This document shows, piece by piece, positions 53,210 to 60,683 of a DNA stretch of 64,000 nucleotides. The first letter of the stretch is position 1; every line of letters begins with the position of its first letter. Below the pieces are notes generated by a model, which saw only the letters and a program-made list of their open reading frames with translations, searched no databases and had not been told where the DNA came from. The position numbers were made by a program, and so were the translations under genes. Origin of the DNA: Cacconaster sp045641345 (GTDB taxonomy: Bacteria > Bacteroidota > Bacteroidia > Bacteroidales > UBA932); the NCBI GenBank assembly GCA_045641345.1, contig JAZUGR010000024.1:1-64000 (forward strand). The letters are read 5' to 3'.

Positions 53210-54226
53210 CTAGTTCTCCTTTACGACTTTGAGGTGCGAGCCGTCAACTATACGGCCCTGCCCGGTGGTTACCAGACGGTCGCCGTCCTTCAATTCAGTG
53301 CTGAGTATCTCGATTTCCTCATCAAACCGCTGTCCGAGGTCAACGAATATGCGGCGGGCTATGCCACCCTCGTTGACATATACGTACCTGTCATTCGAGC
53401 CAACCATTTTCTGTACGGCGCTGTAAGGCACCACAAGCGCCTTTTCATACCCCATCTCGAGATTGGTGTGGACATACATTCCGGGACGCAGACGGTTGTT
53501 GCCGTTGGGGATGCGGAGCTTCACCCTGAAGGTATGGGTGGTGGCATCGATGGTGGGATAGATGATTTCGATGAATGCCGGGAAGGTTTCGTCGGGATAT
53601 ATGTCAGACACTATCTCGGCCTTCATTCCGCTCTTGATCTTGGGAAAATAGCTCTCCGGGATATTGACGTAAGCCTTGAGCGAGCTGATCTGTGTCAGCA
53701 CCAGGATCGGCTGGCCGGAATAAAGCTCGCCGTCCTCATAGTTCTTGGCGGAGATGACGCCGCTGAAATCGGCTTTGACAAAGGTGTTCTTTTCGAGAAA
53801 AGCATAGTTCTCCTCGATCTGGTCGTAGCTCAACTTGATGTTGTCGTAGTTCTGACGGGATACGGCGCCTATCTTGTCGAGGGCTTCCATCCTGGCAAGT
53901 TCGACCTTGAGGTTGGCATACTGCAACTTGGTGTTGTTGTATTGTGTCTGGTCCATCCTCACCAGCATCTCACCCTGCTTTACGTTGGACCCCACTTCCA
54001 CATAAATATGCTCTATCCTGCCTGTCACCGAAGGGGCGACGTTGAGAGTCTGATATCCCTCGAGGTTGGTCGAAAGGTCGAGCTTGCGGGTAATCTCCCT
54101 CCTGGCTATGACAGTGGTCTCGACGAGTTCCTCGCGCTCAGAGGTAACTGTCTGGTTACCGGAATTGCCGCAGGAAGAAAGGACCGCTGCGGCCAAGGCA
54201 AGAAATGTAATGTTTCTGAGTTTCAT
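53210..54226 (-). CDS. RND periplasmic adaptor lipoprotein
   Basis: The 338-aa membrane-fusion protein has a lipoprotein signal (lipobox LSSC, cysteine at residue 19), a lipoyl-like hairpin region (VEVGSNVKQGEMLVRMD), an alpha-helical hairpin and a beta-barrel region (GMYVHTNLEMGYEKALVVPY). It joins the RND pump to the outer-membrane channel. It lies between the TolC-type gene (12 nt) and the pump gene (3 nt). Confidence 0.93.
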   Translation of the reverse strand: MKLRNITFLALAAAVLSSCGNSGNQTVTSEREELVETTVIARREITRKLDLSTNLEGYQTLNVAPSVTGRIEHIYVEVGSNVKQGEMLVRMDQTQYNNTKLQYANLKVELARMEALDKIGAVSRQNYDNIKLSYDQIEENYAFLEKNTFVKADFSGVISAKNYEDGELYSGQPILVLTQISSLKAYVNIPESYFPKIKSGMKAEIVSDIYPDETFPAFIEIIYPTIDATTHTFRVKLRIPNGNNRLRPGMYVHTNLEMGYEKALVVPYSAVQKMVGSNDRYVYVNEGGIARRIFVDLGQRFDEEIEILSTELKDGDRLVTTGQGRIVDGSHLKVVKEN

Positions 54227-54238
54227 ATCTTGATATTT

Positions 54239-55570
54239 TTATTTGTTCAGGAGTTGTTCGAGAGCCGTCTGGGCATTGAGCATTTCAAGCAGCGACTGCA
54301 AATATGACGACTGCGCCGTCACAAGGCTTCCCATTGCCTGGGTGACATCCATACTCGACGAAACGCCATACTCGAATTTCATGGCCGTATTGTTGAATAC
54401 GCGCTGTGCCACGCTCACGTTGAGCACCTGCGTATTGTAACGCTCGAGAGTGGAGTTGAGGTTGTAAACCTGCTGACGGTACTGCAGCATAAGCGAAGTC
54501 TCGGCATTGGTCTTGGTATTGAACTGCTGGCGGTACGAAAGTTTTGCACTCTTGTATTCCATTGTGTTGCGGAGCGAGGTGAACACAGGAATCTTGAGCG
54601 AGACGCCCATCATATTCGGCGGCGTCATATTCATCGTCGCCTCGTCACTGAAATACTTTTTGCCGGTATACTGGTGAAACACACTCAGTGTCGGGCCGTT
54701 GCCCCATCCTGCCAGAGACACCTGCTTGCGCGAGAGCTCGGTTGACTGCTTGAGCAACTGGTAATCGTAGTTGTTGGTGATGTCGAACTTTTCATTGGCG
54801 AGGGCCTTGATCTCGTCGACGTTCACAAGGCTGTCGAGACTCTGGAGAAGGGTTATCTCCGTTTTTTCATTGAGACCCAGCAGAAGGCGCATCGTGTTGT
54901 AGGCCATCTCGAGCGAACGCTTTGTCGAAGAGATGTTGTCGGCCATAGTGTTGACCTGTACCAGAATCTGGTCGGCCGAGGTCTGCTCCATTACACCCAC
55001 CTTGACCGATGAGGTTGTCATATCGTGCAGTTTCCTGAGGCTGTCGTAGTTGTCGTCAAGCAGCTCGATGGTGCGTTCAAGCACAAGGGCGCTGTAGTAC
55101 AAGTTCTTGACCTGGTCTGTTATTTCCCTGATTGTCTTGTTCAGGGAGATGTCGCTCATCTTCTTGCTGATGGAAGCAATCTGCACCGCAACGACCTGTG
55201 CCCCGCTGAAGGCCACTGACGAGGTGACGCCCAGCGTACCGTATGCCGGCATGGCCAGGGACATTGCGCCGAGGTCCATCCTGTAACCGAAATAGTTTGA
55301 ATAGTCGAGCGAAGCGCTGACCTGCGGAAGCATACTCGCGATGGCCTGCCATTTTTTGGCCTCGGCCTTCCGGATTTCGATTCCGGCATTCATTATGTCG
55401 CGGTTGTGCGCTATGGCATAATCCTCCGCACTCTGAAGGGTGAGCGCCACGCTCTGAGGCACATCCTCCGCATTGGTGTCAAACGCATTCTGAGCCCGCA
55501 ACGGGAAAGACGCAAGGGCGCAGACGGCCATTACGGTCACAATCGAAGATGCATATCTGATTATCGTCAT
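54239..55570 (-). CDS. TolC-family outer-membrane channel
   Basis: The 443-aa protein has a signal peptide (ATG 55570, ending LRAQ) and the internal repeat of TolC proteins, with the AEDYAIAHNRDIMNAGIEIRK type helix and a second copy in the C-terminal half. It forms the trimeric outer-membrane exit duct for the pump encoded downstream. It is the first gene of the efflux operon. An upstream in-frame extension of 12 codons is rejected because a promoter element and palindrome lie there. Confidence 0.93.
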   Translation of the reverse strand: MTIIRYASSIVTVMAVCALASFPLRAQNAFDTNAEDVPQSVALTLQSAEDYAIAHNRDIMNAGIEIRKAEAKKWQAIASMLPQVSASLDYSNYFGYRMDLGAMSLAMPAYGTLGVTSSVAFSGAQVVAVQIASISKKMSDISLNKTIREITDQVKNLYYSALVLERTIELLDDNYDSLRKLHDMTTSSVKVGVMEQTSADQILVQVNTMADNISSTKRSLEMAYNTMRLLLGLNEKTEITLLQSLDSLVNVDEIKALANEKFDITNNYDYQLLKQSTELSRKQVSLAGWGNGPTLSVFHQYTGKKYFSDEATMNMTPPNMMGVSLKIPVFTSLRNTMEYKSAKLSYRQQFNTKTNAETSLMLQYRQQVYNLNSTLERYNTQVLNVSVAQRVFNNTAMKFEYGVSSSMDVTQAMGSLVTAQSSYLQSLLEMLNAQTALEQLLNK

Positions 55571-55583
55571 ATTGCAAACAGTA

Positions 55584-55600
55584 TTTGACAATTGTTCAAA
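55584..55600. promoter_or_regulatory. Near-palindrome, candidate operator of the efflux operon
   Basis: TTTGACAATTGTTCAAA is a near-perfect inverted repeat around CAATTG with one extra base in one arm. It lies between the -7 element and the start codon, at or just after the expected transcription start, the place where a repressor would block transcription. Confidence 0.4.
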
Positions 55601-55603
55601 CGA

Positions 55604-55635
55604 CAAATATACTGCAATTTTCAGGCCGATTCAAT
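55604..55635 (-). promoter_or_regulatory. Promoter of the RND efflux operon
   Basis: On the minus strand ATTG (55635-55632), 20 nt, then TATATTTG (55611-55604), a consensus -7, 33 nt before the TolC-type start codon. Confidence 0.6.
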
Positions 55636-55693
55636 ATCAATTGGGGACAAGGGCCTTTTTTGATACGAAAAATGAAACATATGTAACAGAAAC

Positions 55694-55722
55694 GAGGGCC
55701 GCGGATATTGTCCGTAGCCCTC
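55694..55722 (-). terminator. Candidate terminator after tsf
   Basis: On the minus strand GAGGGC-TA-CGGA pairs with TCCG-CG-GCCCTC across a short loop, beginning 26 nt after the tsf stop codon. The following T-stretch is weak. Confidence 0.5.
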
Positions 55723-55747
55723 ATTTTCCGTTAACAGTGACAGACTT

Positions 55748-56746
55748 CTAGTCGTCAGTGAGTGAAAAGCGGCAGAACTTGATGATCTTCGCCTCCTTGT
55801 CGGCAGCGGCAAGCACTTCCTTGACCGATGCCTTGCCGTCGCCCATCTGATATTCCTGCTCCTCAAGGGTATTCTCCTTGAAGAACTTCTGGATACGGCC
55901 GTTGGCAATGTTCTCGATCATCTGTGCGGGAAGGTTTGCAGCCTTTTCGGCAGCAACCCTGACCTTGATTTCGCGTGCCTGCTGAGCCTGCTCGGGAGTG
56001 AGCCAGCCCTTCGCAGTGTTGGACTCTATGTGGTCCTCGCTGTCGCAGTGGGCGGGGTTGATGCCGGCCTTCTTGAGCGCTGCATCGACAGCTTTCTGAA
56101 TCTGCTCCTCCTTGGTTTTCTCGACAGCGACCTGGCGCTCCTTCTCGACCATTTCTGCGGGGCAGTCGGCAGCCGAAACGGATACCGGGTTCATCGAGAC
56201 GATCTGCATTCCGATACCTTTCGCCAATTCGGGGCTGACAGGCTTGTTGAAAGCCACGATGGCGCCCAACTTGCCGTTGATGGTATGGATGTAGGAACCG
56301 ATGAACGGAGCCTCGAGGGACGCATAGTAGGCTATGCTGTGCTTTTCACCACTCTTGCCGGTCTGCTGCGATACAGCCTCCTCGACAGTCTGGCCATCAG
56401 CCATCTTGCAGGCTTTCAGAGCTTCCACGTCGGAAGGGAAATATTTGATTGCCGTGTCGGCTATGGCATTGGCCAGAGCCTTGAACTCGGAATTCTGGGA
56501 AACGAAGTCAGTCTCGCAGCCGAGGCATACGAGGATGGCCTTGTTGCCGTCGATTCTCGAGAGTACGGCACCTTCGGAGGTTTCGCGGTCAGCACGCTTG
56601 GCTGCCACGAGTTTGCCTTTTTCACGGATTATTTCCTGTGCGCGGTCGAAATTGCCTTCAGCCTCTACGAGAGCCTTCTTGCAGTCCATCATACCGGCGC
56701 CTGTCATCTTGCGCAGTTTTGCGACATCCAAAGCTTTGATTTCCAT
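55748..56746 (-). CDS. tsf: Elongation factor Ts
   Basis: The 332-aa protein exchanges GDP for GTP on EF-Tu. It begins with the UBA-like domain (VAKLRKMTGAGMMDCKKALVEAEGN cut short: core TGAGMMDCKKAL) and the conserved LVCLGCETDFVSQN segment, and ends KFCRFSLTDD. It is longer than E. coli EF-Ts, like other Bacteroidales proteins. It follows rpsB by 22 nt. Confidence 0.97.
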   Translation of the reverse strand: MEIKALDVAKLRKMTGAGMMDCKKALVEAEGNFDRAQEIIREKGKLVAAKRADRETSEGAVLSRIDGNKAILVCLGCETDFVSQNSEFKALANAIADTAIKYFPSDVEALKACKMADGQTVEEAVSQQTGKSGEKHSIAYYASLEAPFIGSYIHTINGKLGAIVAFNKPVSPELAKGIGMQIVSMNPVSVSAADCPAEMVEKERQVAVEKTKEEQIQKAVDAALKKAGINPAHCDSEDHIESNTAKGWLTPEQAQQAREIKVRVAAEKAANLPAQMIENIANGRIQKFFKENTLEEQEYQMGDGKASVKEVLAAADKEAKIIKFCRFSLTDD

Positions 56747-56768
56747 AACTCTTACGATTTAAGGATCA

Positions 56769-57569
56769 TTATTCGGCCTCAGCCTTCTTTGCGGCGTTGC
56801 GGCGGGGACGTGTTTTCTTGACGGGAGCTTCTTCTGCCTCAACGGGCTCTGCAGTCTCCTCCTTTTCCTTCTCCTTTTCCATCTTGCGGTCTTCAAGACC
56901 TTCGGCGATAGCCTTGCAGAGGGTTTCTGTGATGAGGGAAATGCTCTTTGCCGCATCGTCGTTTGCCGGAATCACATAATCAATGTTTGTAGGATCGCAA
57001 CAAGTATCAACCATTGCGATTACCGGTATGTTGAGACGGTTGGCCTCCTTTACGGCGTTGATTTCCTTCTGCACGTCAACCACGAAAAGGGCTGAAGGGA
57101 GACGGTTGAGGTCGGCGATTGAACCGAGGTTCTTCTCGAGTTTCGCCCTCTGGCGCGAAATCTGGAGACGCTCGCGCTTTGCCAAAGTTTCGAAAGTGCC
57201 GTCGGTGATCATCTTGTCGATGGTGTTCATCTTCTTGACAGCCTTGCGGATTGTAGGGAAGTTGGTAAGCATTCCACCTGCCCAGCGCTCGGTCACGTAA
57301 GGCATATTGACGCCTTTTGCGCACTCTGCGACTATGTCTTTGGCCTGTTTCTTGGTTGCGACAAAAAGAATCTTGCGACCCGCACGGGCGAGCTGCTTCA
57401 TCATTTCCGCCGCATCATCTATTTTTACAACGGTTTTGTGCAGGTCGATGATGTGGATTCCGTTCTTCTCCATAAAGATGTACGGAGCCATTTTGGGATT
57501 CCACTTTCTCTTCAGGTGACCGAAGTGAACGCCTGCATCAAGCAAGTCCTGGAAATTAGTTCTAGACAT
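56769..57569 (-). CDS. rpsB: 30S ribosomal protein S2
   Basis: The 266-aa protein has the S2 core (LLDAGVHFGHLKRKWNPKM, VTERWAGGMLTNFPTIRK, VIPANDDAAKSISLIT) and a lysine-, glutamate- and alanine-rich C-terminal extension of about 45 residues. It is in the usual order rplM-rpsI-rpsB-tsf. A 163-nt gap with predicted RNA structure lies upstream, which suggests separate control of rpsB and tsf. Confidence 0.97.
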   Translation of the reverse strand: MSRTNFQDLLDAGVHFGHLKRKWNPKMAPYIFMEKNGIHIIDLHKTVVKIDDAAEMMKQLARAGRKILFVATKKQAKDIVAECAKGVNMPYVTERWAGGMLTNFPTIRKAVKKMNTIDKMITDGTFETLAKRERLQISRQRAKLEKNLGSIADLNRLPSALFVVDVQKEINAVKEANRLNIPVIAMVDTCCDPTNIDYVIPANDDAAKSISLITETLCKAIAEGLEDRKMEKEKEKEETAEPVEAEEAPVKKTRPRRNAAKKAEAE

Positions 57570-57732
57570 TTTAATGTTCTTTAATTTTGTTTTTTACTCT
57601 TTTCATCAATCCGGAGTAGCGACCTGGTCGGTCTCCTGGATTTTCCGCAGCCGGACAAACTGGCGGTAGCCTGACTATGCAGAAGAGTCCGTAAGTTTTA
57701 TATCCTGGCTGTGCAGATAAATCAGCGTTATA
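57570..57732 (-). promoter_or_regulatory. Structured leader between rpsI and rpsB
   Basis: The 163-nt gap codes for nothing that I can see. In the sense of transcription it has a small hairpin right after rpsI (CGTTA-GTA-TAACG), a middle part with several pairing options, and an imperfect hairpin at 57641-57609 (ATCC..GGAG..CGAC paired with GTCG..CTCC..GGAT). It may be an autoregulatory leader bound by S2. This is inference. Confidence 0.45.
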
Positions 57733-58122
57733 CTAACGTTTGCTGAACTGGAAGCGTCTACGTGCACCGGGCTGGCCAGGTTTCTTCCTCTCGACCTCGC
57801 GTGAATCGCGGGTGAGGAAGCCGTTGGCCTTCAATGCAGGACGATAGCCTTCGGCATCCACCTTGCAGAGGGCGCGGGAAATGGCCATACGGATTGCCTC
57901 CGCCTGACCCTTGATACCGCCACCGTCGATGGTGATCTTGATGTCGAAATTGGCTGTGGTGCCTGTAAGCTCGAGGGGCTGGTTGACAATGTACTTCAAG
58001 GTGTCTTCCTTGAAATATTCATCAAGGGTGCGGCCATTGATGGTGATGTTACCTTTGCCTGTGCTTAAATAAACGCGAGCAACTGCTGATTTACGTCTTC
58101 CAAGGGCGTTGATTACTTCCAT
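57733..58122 (-). CDS. rpsI: 30S ribosomal protein S9
   Basis: The 129-aa protein has NALGRRKSAVARVYL near the N-terminus, GGIKGQAEAIRMAISRAL in the middle and the basic tail ARRRFQFSKR that reaches the P-site tRNA. It follows rplM by 7 nt. Confidence 0.98.
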   Translation of the reverse strand: MEVINALGRRKSAVARVYLSTGKGNITINGRTLDEYFKEDTLKYIVNQPLELTGTTANFDIKITIDGGGIKGQAEAIRMAISRALCKVDAEGYRPALKANGFLTRDSREVERKKPGQPGARRRFQFSKR

Positions 58123-58129
58123 GCTCTGT

Positions 58130-58582
58130 TTAGATTTCGTTTAAAGTGATTGTTTTGGGGTTCTGTGCCTGGTGAGGATGCTCGCTCCCTGCATATACGT
58201 ACAGGTTGCCGAAGATCTTGTCACCAAGACGATTCTTGGGGAGCATACCTTTGATGGCATGTTCGAGCACTGCTGCGGGCCTCTTCGCCATGAGGGCCTT
58301 GACCGGAACGCTGCGCTGACCTCCCGGATAACCGGTGTGGTGAACGTATTCCTTCTCCTCCATTTTGTTGCCTGTAAGGCGGACCTTGTCGGCATTGATG
58401 ATGATGACATTGTCACCACAGTCAACGTTGGGGGTGAAGTTGGGCTTGTTCTTTCCGCGGAGAACGATGGCAACGCGGGAAGCAAGGCGGCCAAGAACCT
58501 GATCGGTGGCGTCGATTACCAGCCACTCTTTGGTGACGGTAGCGGCGTTAGCAGAAATGGTCTTGTAACTTTGTGTGTCCAC
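58130..58582 (-). CDS. rplM: 50S ribosomal protein L13
   Basis: The 150-aa protein has VLGRLASRVAIVLRGKNKP and GMLPKNRLGDKIFGNLYVY, typical of L13. The start codon is GTG (58582). It leads the ribosomal operon and is preceded by a full consensus promoter and a short hairpin-containing leader. Confidence 0.97.
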   Translation of the reverse strand: MDTQSYKTISANAATVTKEWLVIDATDQVLGRLASRVAIVLRGKNKPNFTPNVDCGDNVIIINADKVRLTGNKMEEKEYVHHTGYPGGQRSVPVKALMAKRPAAVLEHAIKGMLPKNRLGDKIFGNLYVYAGSEHPHQAQNPKTITLNEI

Positions 58583-58643
58583 TTTGTTGATTTTTAGGTT
58601 AATACATTAATTTTGCTGCGATTCCCCGATATTTTGGGGGCTG

Positions 58644-58674
58644 CAAAGTTACAAAATATTTTTGTTGTGACAAA
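58644..58674 (-). promoter_or_regulatory. Consensus promoter of the rplM operon with leader hairpin
   Basis: On the minus strand TTTG (58674-58671), 19 nt, then TAACTTTG (58651-58644). The leader of about 57 nt then contains a CCCC/GGGG hairpin (58641-58622), which could act in L13 autoregulation. Confidence 0.72.
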
Positions 58675-58679
58675 TTCTA

Positions 58680-60668
58680 TCAATTTGCCGGCCAGACAGG
58701 AGTATACTGATTGCCGTCAGGATCCACGAAGGTGACGGTGATCGGGGCAAAGCCGTTGTAGCCGCTGTGTATCCATCGCAGAGAAGTCTTTGCGAGCCAG
58801 TCGGCCCCGGCCTTTGTGCAGTGGATGGTCAGACTCTTGCTGTAGGATGCCGTGCGCACACCCACCTTGTCAGACGATGCGGCAAAGAACGAGGTGGGGT
58901 TCAGGCCCGTAGAGGAATAACCCTTCTCACCCATATATATCTCCTTGAGGTTCGGCATATATTTGAACATCTGCTCGAGGCTTGCCCCTTCGCTCCACCT
59001 TGCAAAATCCAGCGACTCAATGTGAAGGGTCTCGAGACTCTCCATCTGGTAGAACATATACGACATACGCGTCGTGGCGGGGAAACTCATCTGGTGGATA
59101 TCAAGAGTCTTGATGGCCTTGCAGCGGTTGAACATACTGCGGGTGTCGGTCACCTTGTCAGTATCGAAACCGGAGAGGTCGAGCTTCGGAATCAGCCAGC
59201 AATCCGAGAACATATTATCCATCGTGGTCGCGTTGGCCGTATTGAACTTGCTTACGTCAAGGGATTTGAGAGCGTAGCACTTGCAGAACATATAACCAAG
59301 CTTCTTGGCCTTGGACGTATCGAAGTTGCTTACGTCGAGAACTTCGACCGCATTGCACATACAGAACATACTTGAGAAGCTCTCCACGTTTGGAGTGCGG
59401 AAACTGCTGACGTCTATGACCTTGGCCACCTTACAGCTGTCAAACATAGCCTGCATCGAAATGGCTTTCTCGGTATTGAAGCTGGAGCAGTCGATCTCCT
59501 CGAGCTGAGGATTCTCGGAACCTTTCATAAAGAACATCCTGTCGAAGAACCTCGTGTTGGATGTGTTGAAGCAGGTGAGGCCCTCGATACGCTTGAGTGC
59601 GTGCATGAATGCGAATGTATAGGAAAGCGACTCGTTGGCGGTTATCTCGGATGCGGCCGTGGTGACGGTCACCGTGCCGGTCTTGGAGTCCCAGGAGGCG
59701 TAGATCGGAATTTCCGAGTCGTATGCACTCACCTTGTCGCTTCCGATGGTGGGATCATTGGTCCTGAATATTATCTTCTTGATTGACTTGTCGTCGTCGA
59801 TACCCTTTGCAGACGGGTTCTTGAAGCGTTTGAGCACTTCGCTGAAATCGCTGCCCATCATCAGCAGAGCCCGGCCTTCCCTATGATAAGGCTCCAGAGC
59901 GGTGATATTGATGTCGAGGGCGCGCATCTCGCCGCGGACTACGGTGTAAGACGAGTCGTCGGCAAGCCTTGCCACCGACTGCTTTCCGTCCGAGGTCAGG
60001 ATGGTTACCGTCAATCCGGTGTATTTTGCCACAGGCACCGAAACCACGAACGGCGTGGCGGTCGTGCCGATTTCCACTCCCTCGCCGCAATCGAGAGTCA
60101 CGTCCGAGCCCTGACCTGCAGCGATGGCGACTATGCCGCCTTCAATGGTGCAGGGGCCGCTGAAACCCTGATCGGACGAAAGAACGATGGCCGAGACCCT
60201 GACTCCGCTGAGAGCGGTGGAGACGTTGAGCCGTATCATTCCGCCGACAAGCCGGAAATCAAGGGTGTTGACAGCCGACGAAGTTTCGGCAACCATCGGG
60301 GCTTCGACTATGGAAGCTCCGGCATATTCCTGTACTGCAGGCAGGGTGCCGTCGGCAAGCGAAGCCGGGTAACAAGCGGTGAATGCGTCGCCCGAGAAGG
60401 GCTCCGGCGAGACGATGACGAATTCGGTGACCGTGCTGCCACCCCTTGTGGCTTTGTAAACGGCCGTTTCGGTGCCGTTCGACACAGTGATCAGATCACC
60501 TTCGTTCCAGACGAGGCTGTAACCGCCTTCAACAGGGGCTAGCGATGTCCTTGTGGAGATATTTTCCGTGACACCCTTGAAAACGGGAGCGGAGGAATTG
60601 ACGTTCTCCTTTGCGCAGGATGCAAACAGTGCGATTGCAACCGCTGTAAGCATTAATGTCTTTTTCAT
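58680..60668 (-). CDS. BspA-like surface lipoprotein with DUF285 repeats
   Basis: The 662-aa product has a lipobox LFASC (C18), an N-terminal fimbrillin-like domain (TSL..YSLVWNEGDLITV, then YPAS, LPAVQEY, LDFRLVGGMIRLNV) and, in the C-terminal half, at least six tandem repeats of about 24 residues of the form LDVSxFDTxxxxxMxxMFxxC, as in BspA-type leucine-rich adhesins (DUF285). It is probably anchored in the outer membrane and exposed. BspA proteins of oral Bacteroidetes bind host fibronectin and bacteria; the ligand here is unknown. Confidence 0.87.
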   Translation of the reverse strand: MKKTLMLTAVAIALFASCAKENVNSSAPVFKGVTENISTRTSLAPVEGGYSLVWNEGDLITVSNGTETAVYKATRGGSTVTEFVIVSPEPFSGDAFTACYPASLADGTLPAVQEYAGASIVEAPMVAETSSAVNTLDFRLVGGMIRLNVSTALSGVRVSAIVLSSDQGFSGPCTIEGGIVAIAAGQGSDVTLDCGEGVEIGTTATPFVVSVPVAKYTGLTVTILTSDGKQSVARLADDSSYTVVRGEMRALDINITALEPYHREGRALLMMGSDFSEVLKRFKNPSAKGIDDDKSIKKIIFRTNDPTIGSDKVSAYDSEIPIYASWDSKTGTVTVTTAASEITANESLSYTFAFMHALKRIEGLTCFNTSNTRFFDRMFFMKGSENPQLEEIDCSSFNTEKAISMQAMFDSCKVAKVIDVSSFRTPNVESFSSMFCMCNAVEVLDVSNFDTSKAKKLGYMFCKCYALKSLDVSKFNTANATTMDNMFSDCWLIPKLDLSGFDTDKVTDTRSMFNRCKAIKTLDIHQMSFPATTRMSYMFYQMESLETLHIESLDFARWSEGASLEQMFKYMPNLKEIYMGEKGYSSTGLNPTSFFAASSDKVGVRTASYSKSLTIHCTKAGADWLAKTSLRWIHSGYNGFAPITVTFVDPDGNQYTPVWPAN

Positions 60669-60683
60669 TGCAATGCCTCCTTT

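Noticed and set aside
50984..54307. A 1107-codon open frame on the plus strand opposite the RND pump and adaptor
   Set aside because: It is the antisense shadow of two clearly conserved genes; its sequence is rich in His, Arg, Asp and Val in the way antisense frames of GC-rich genes are, and it matches no family.
57570..57732. A further small gene between rpsI and rpsB
   Set aside because: No frame has both a start codon and a plausible protein; base pairing explains the region better than coding.
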